The notes under the pieces are model-generated. The model was not told where the DNA came from, searched no databases, and saw only the letters and a program-made list of their open reading frames with translations. This document shows, piece after piece, positions 14,476 to 15,056 of a stretch of DNA of 15,056 bases (within the stretch, counting starts at the first letter, position 1; each line of letters opens with the position of its first letter). The stretch is from Coriobacteriales bacterium (GTDB lineage Bacteria; Actinomycetota; Coriobacteriia; Coriobacteriales; UBA8131). The stretch lies in assembly GCA_031274985.1 (NCBI GenBank), contig JAISPK010000066.1, positions 1-15,056 of the forward strand. Direction: 5' to 3'. Made by a program: the position numbers and the translations under genes.

Positions 14476-15056
14476 ATGAACTCTGATTACACAGCATATG
14501 AAGGCATGACGCAGGGAGAACAAGCTGCTCTCCTCAACAAGGTAGGGGCAAACTTTTGTGACCTTGGTCTCAGCGACCTCGGCAACCCTTCGGTTCTTAT
14601 GGTGAGCGGTGGTTCTGATTCGGTTGCGCTTTTACTCATGACCCTTGTGCTCAGTCGTAACGCGCAAGGCAGCACAAAAGACCTGCTCGTTTTGCACGTC
14701 AATCATCAACTGCGTGGCGCAGAAGCAGAGGCGGACGAGGACTTTGTCGTCAAACTCTGTAAAAAACTAAACGTTGCCTGTAAGGTCGAGCACGCTTCGG
14801 TAGCTGACTTCGCCAAAGAGACAGGCGCGAGTATCGAGCAGGCAGGACGAACTCTGCGCTATGAACTCGCTGAGAAGGCACTCCTGGGGCTAGGGGACGG
14901 GGTTGCTGACAAAAGGGGACCTTTGCCTGTCAGGGGGACAGAGAATTTGCCTGTCAGGGGGACGGAGAATTTGCCTGTCAGGGGGACGGAGAATTTGCCT
15001 GTCAGGGGGACGGAGAATTTGCCTGTCAGGGGGACGGAGAATTTGCCTGTCAGGGG
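14476..15056 (+). CDS. tilS: tRNA(Ile)-lysidine synthase TilS, 3' end beyond window, with in-frame repeat
   Basis: The first 193 codons are present. TilS uses ATP to add lysine to C34 of the tRNA-Ile with anticodon CAU, so that it reads AUA. The PP-loop ATPase motif SGGSDS is at 44-49, followed by LHVNHQLRGAEAEADEDF (72-90) and GASIEQAGRTLRYELAEKAL (118-137). In the family the next element is a strand leading to the HTADD motif. Here, after LLGLGDGVADKRGP, the octapeptide LPVRGTEN repeats from residue 150 to the window edge. The frame stays open because the DNA unit is 24 bp. Whether the normal sequence resumes cannot be seen, so the gene may be expanded or broken. The ATG at 14476 has no strong ribosome site. 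Confidence 0.9.
   Translation, partial: MNSDYTAYEGMTQGEQAALLNKVGANFCDLGLSDLGNPSVLMVSGGSDSVALLLMTLVLSRNAQGSTKDLLVLHVNHQLRGAEAEADEDFVVKLCKKLNVACKVEHASVADFAKETGASIEQAGRTLRYELAEKALLGLGDGVADKRGPLPVRGTENLPVRGTENLPVRGTENLPVRGTENLPVRGTENLPVR
14922..15056 (+). repeat. 24-bp tandem repeat inside tilS
   Basis: Units start at 14922, 14946, 14970, 14994 and 15018, with a sixth at 15042 cut by the window end. The first unit differs by one base (GACAGAG for GACGGAG). Each holds TTTGCCTGTCAGGGGGAC. The array is preceded by GACAAAAGGGGACC. GGGGAC-rich sequences of this kind recall REP-like elements mobilised by REP-associated transposases, from memory; no transposase is present. All three plus-strand frames of the unit are open. 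Confidence 0.95.

Noticed and set aside
14240..14479. 79-codon GTG-start open frame ending in ATGA overlap with tilS
   Set aside because: The 4-nt overlap looked like coupling, but there is no ribosome site. The product is irregular and the frame runs through the strong leader hairpins. A leader peptide remains possible but unsupported.
14922..15056. CRISPR array
   Set aside because: The 24-bp units are directly adjacent with no spacers, there is no cas gene, and the array lies in an open reading frame.

Overview
The window reads as ordinary bacterial chromosome of moderate GC content, dense with genes on both strands. It most likely comes from an anaerobic actinomycete, class Coriobacteriia or a near relative. 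This is inferred from remembered family resemblance and was not searched: the HemN-like protein, the PucR-type regulator, the tandem TrkA pair, the 48-residue DUF5679 zinc-ribbon protein and the glmM/tilS neighbourhood all fit that group. Both ends of the window lie in repeats (an 81-bp direct repeat on the left, a 24-bp tandem array on the right). That is what a draft-assembly contig broken at repeats looks like.

Left part (1-5080, genes on the minus strand). Reading in the direction of transcription, there is a small SRP RNA gene (ffs), then a repeat-rich spacer. A DedA-family membrane protein follows, and one base later a HemN-like radical-SAM-fold protein that has lost all three cluster cysteines. 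Next come a PucR-family regulator and a four-helix membrane protein of unknown role. A DtxR/IdeR-like box and a perfect 20-bp palindrome lie in front of that last gene.

Middle (5127-6555, plus strand). This holds a tRNA-Gly(CCC) gene with encoded CCA, intergenic repeats of widespread types, and a CapA-family (PgsA-like) membrane-anchored metallophosphatase-fold protein. It runs convergently into the next block.

Right part (6592-13913, minus strand). In the direction of transcription, glmM (phosphoglucosamine mutase) overlaps by 4 nt a single-pass membrane protein. Then comes a very large M28-peptidase-fold membrane protein with a disordered insertion of about 575 residues and altered metal ligands. 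After it lie a DUF5679 zinc-ribbon gene and two single-unit TrkA/RCK potassium-channel regulators. A 562-bp divergent intergenic region separates glmM from tilS (plus strand). It carries a good sigma-70 promoter and a long, hairpin-rich tilS leader. tilS itself runs off the window through an in-frame 24-bp tandem repeat.

No complete new defence or mobile system is visible. The most unusual items are the cysteine-less radical-SAM protein with a possible recent stop codon before a coding-like repeat, the repeat-expanded tilS, and the split, apparently metal-deficient M28 protein.
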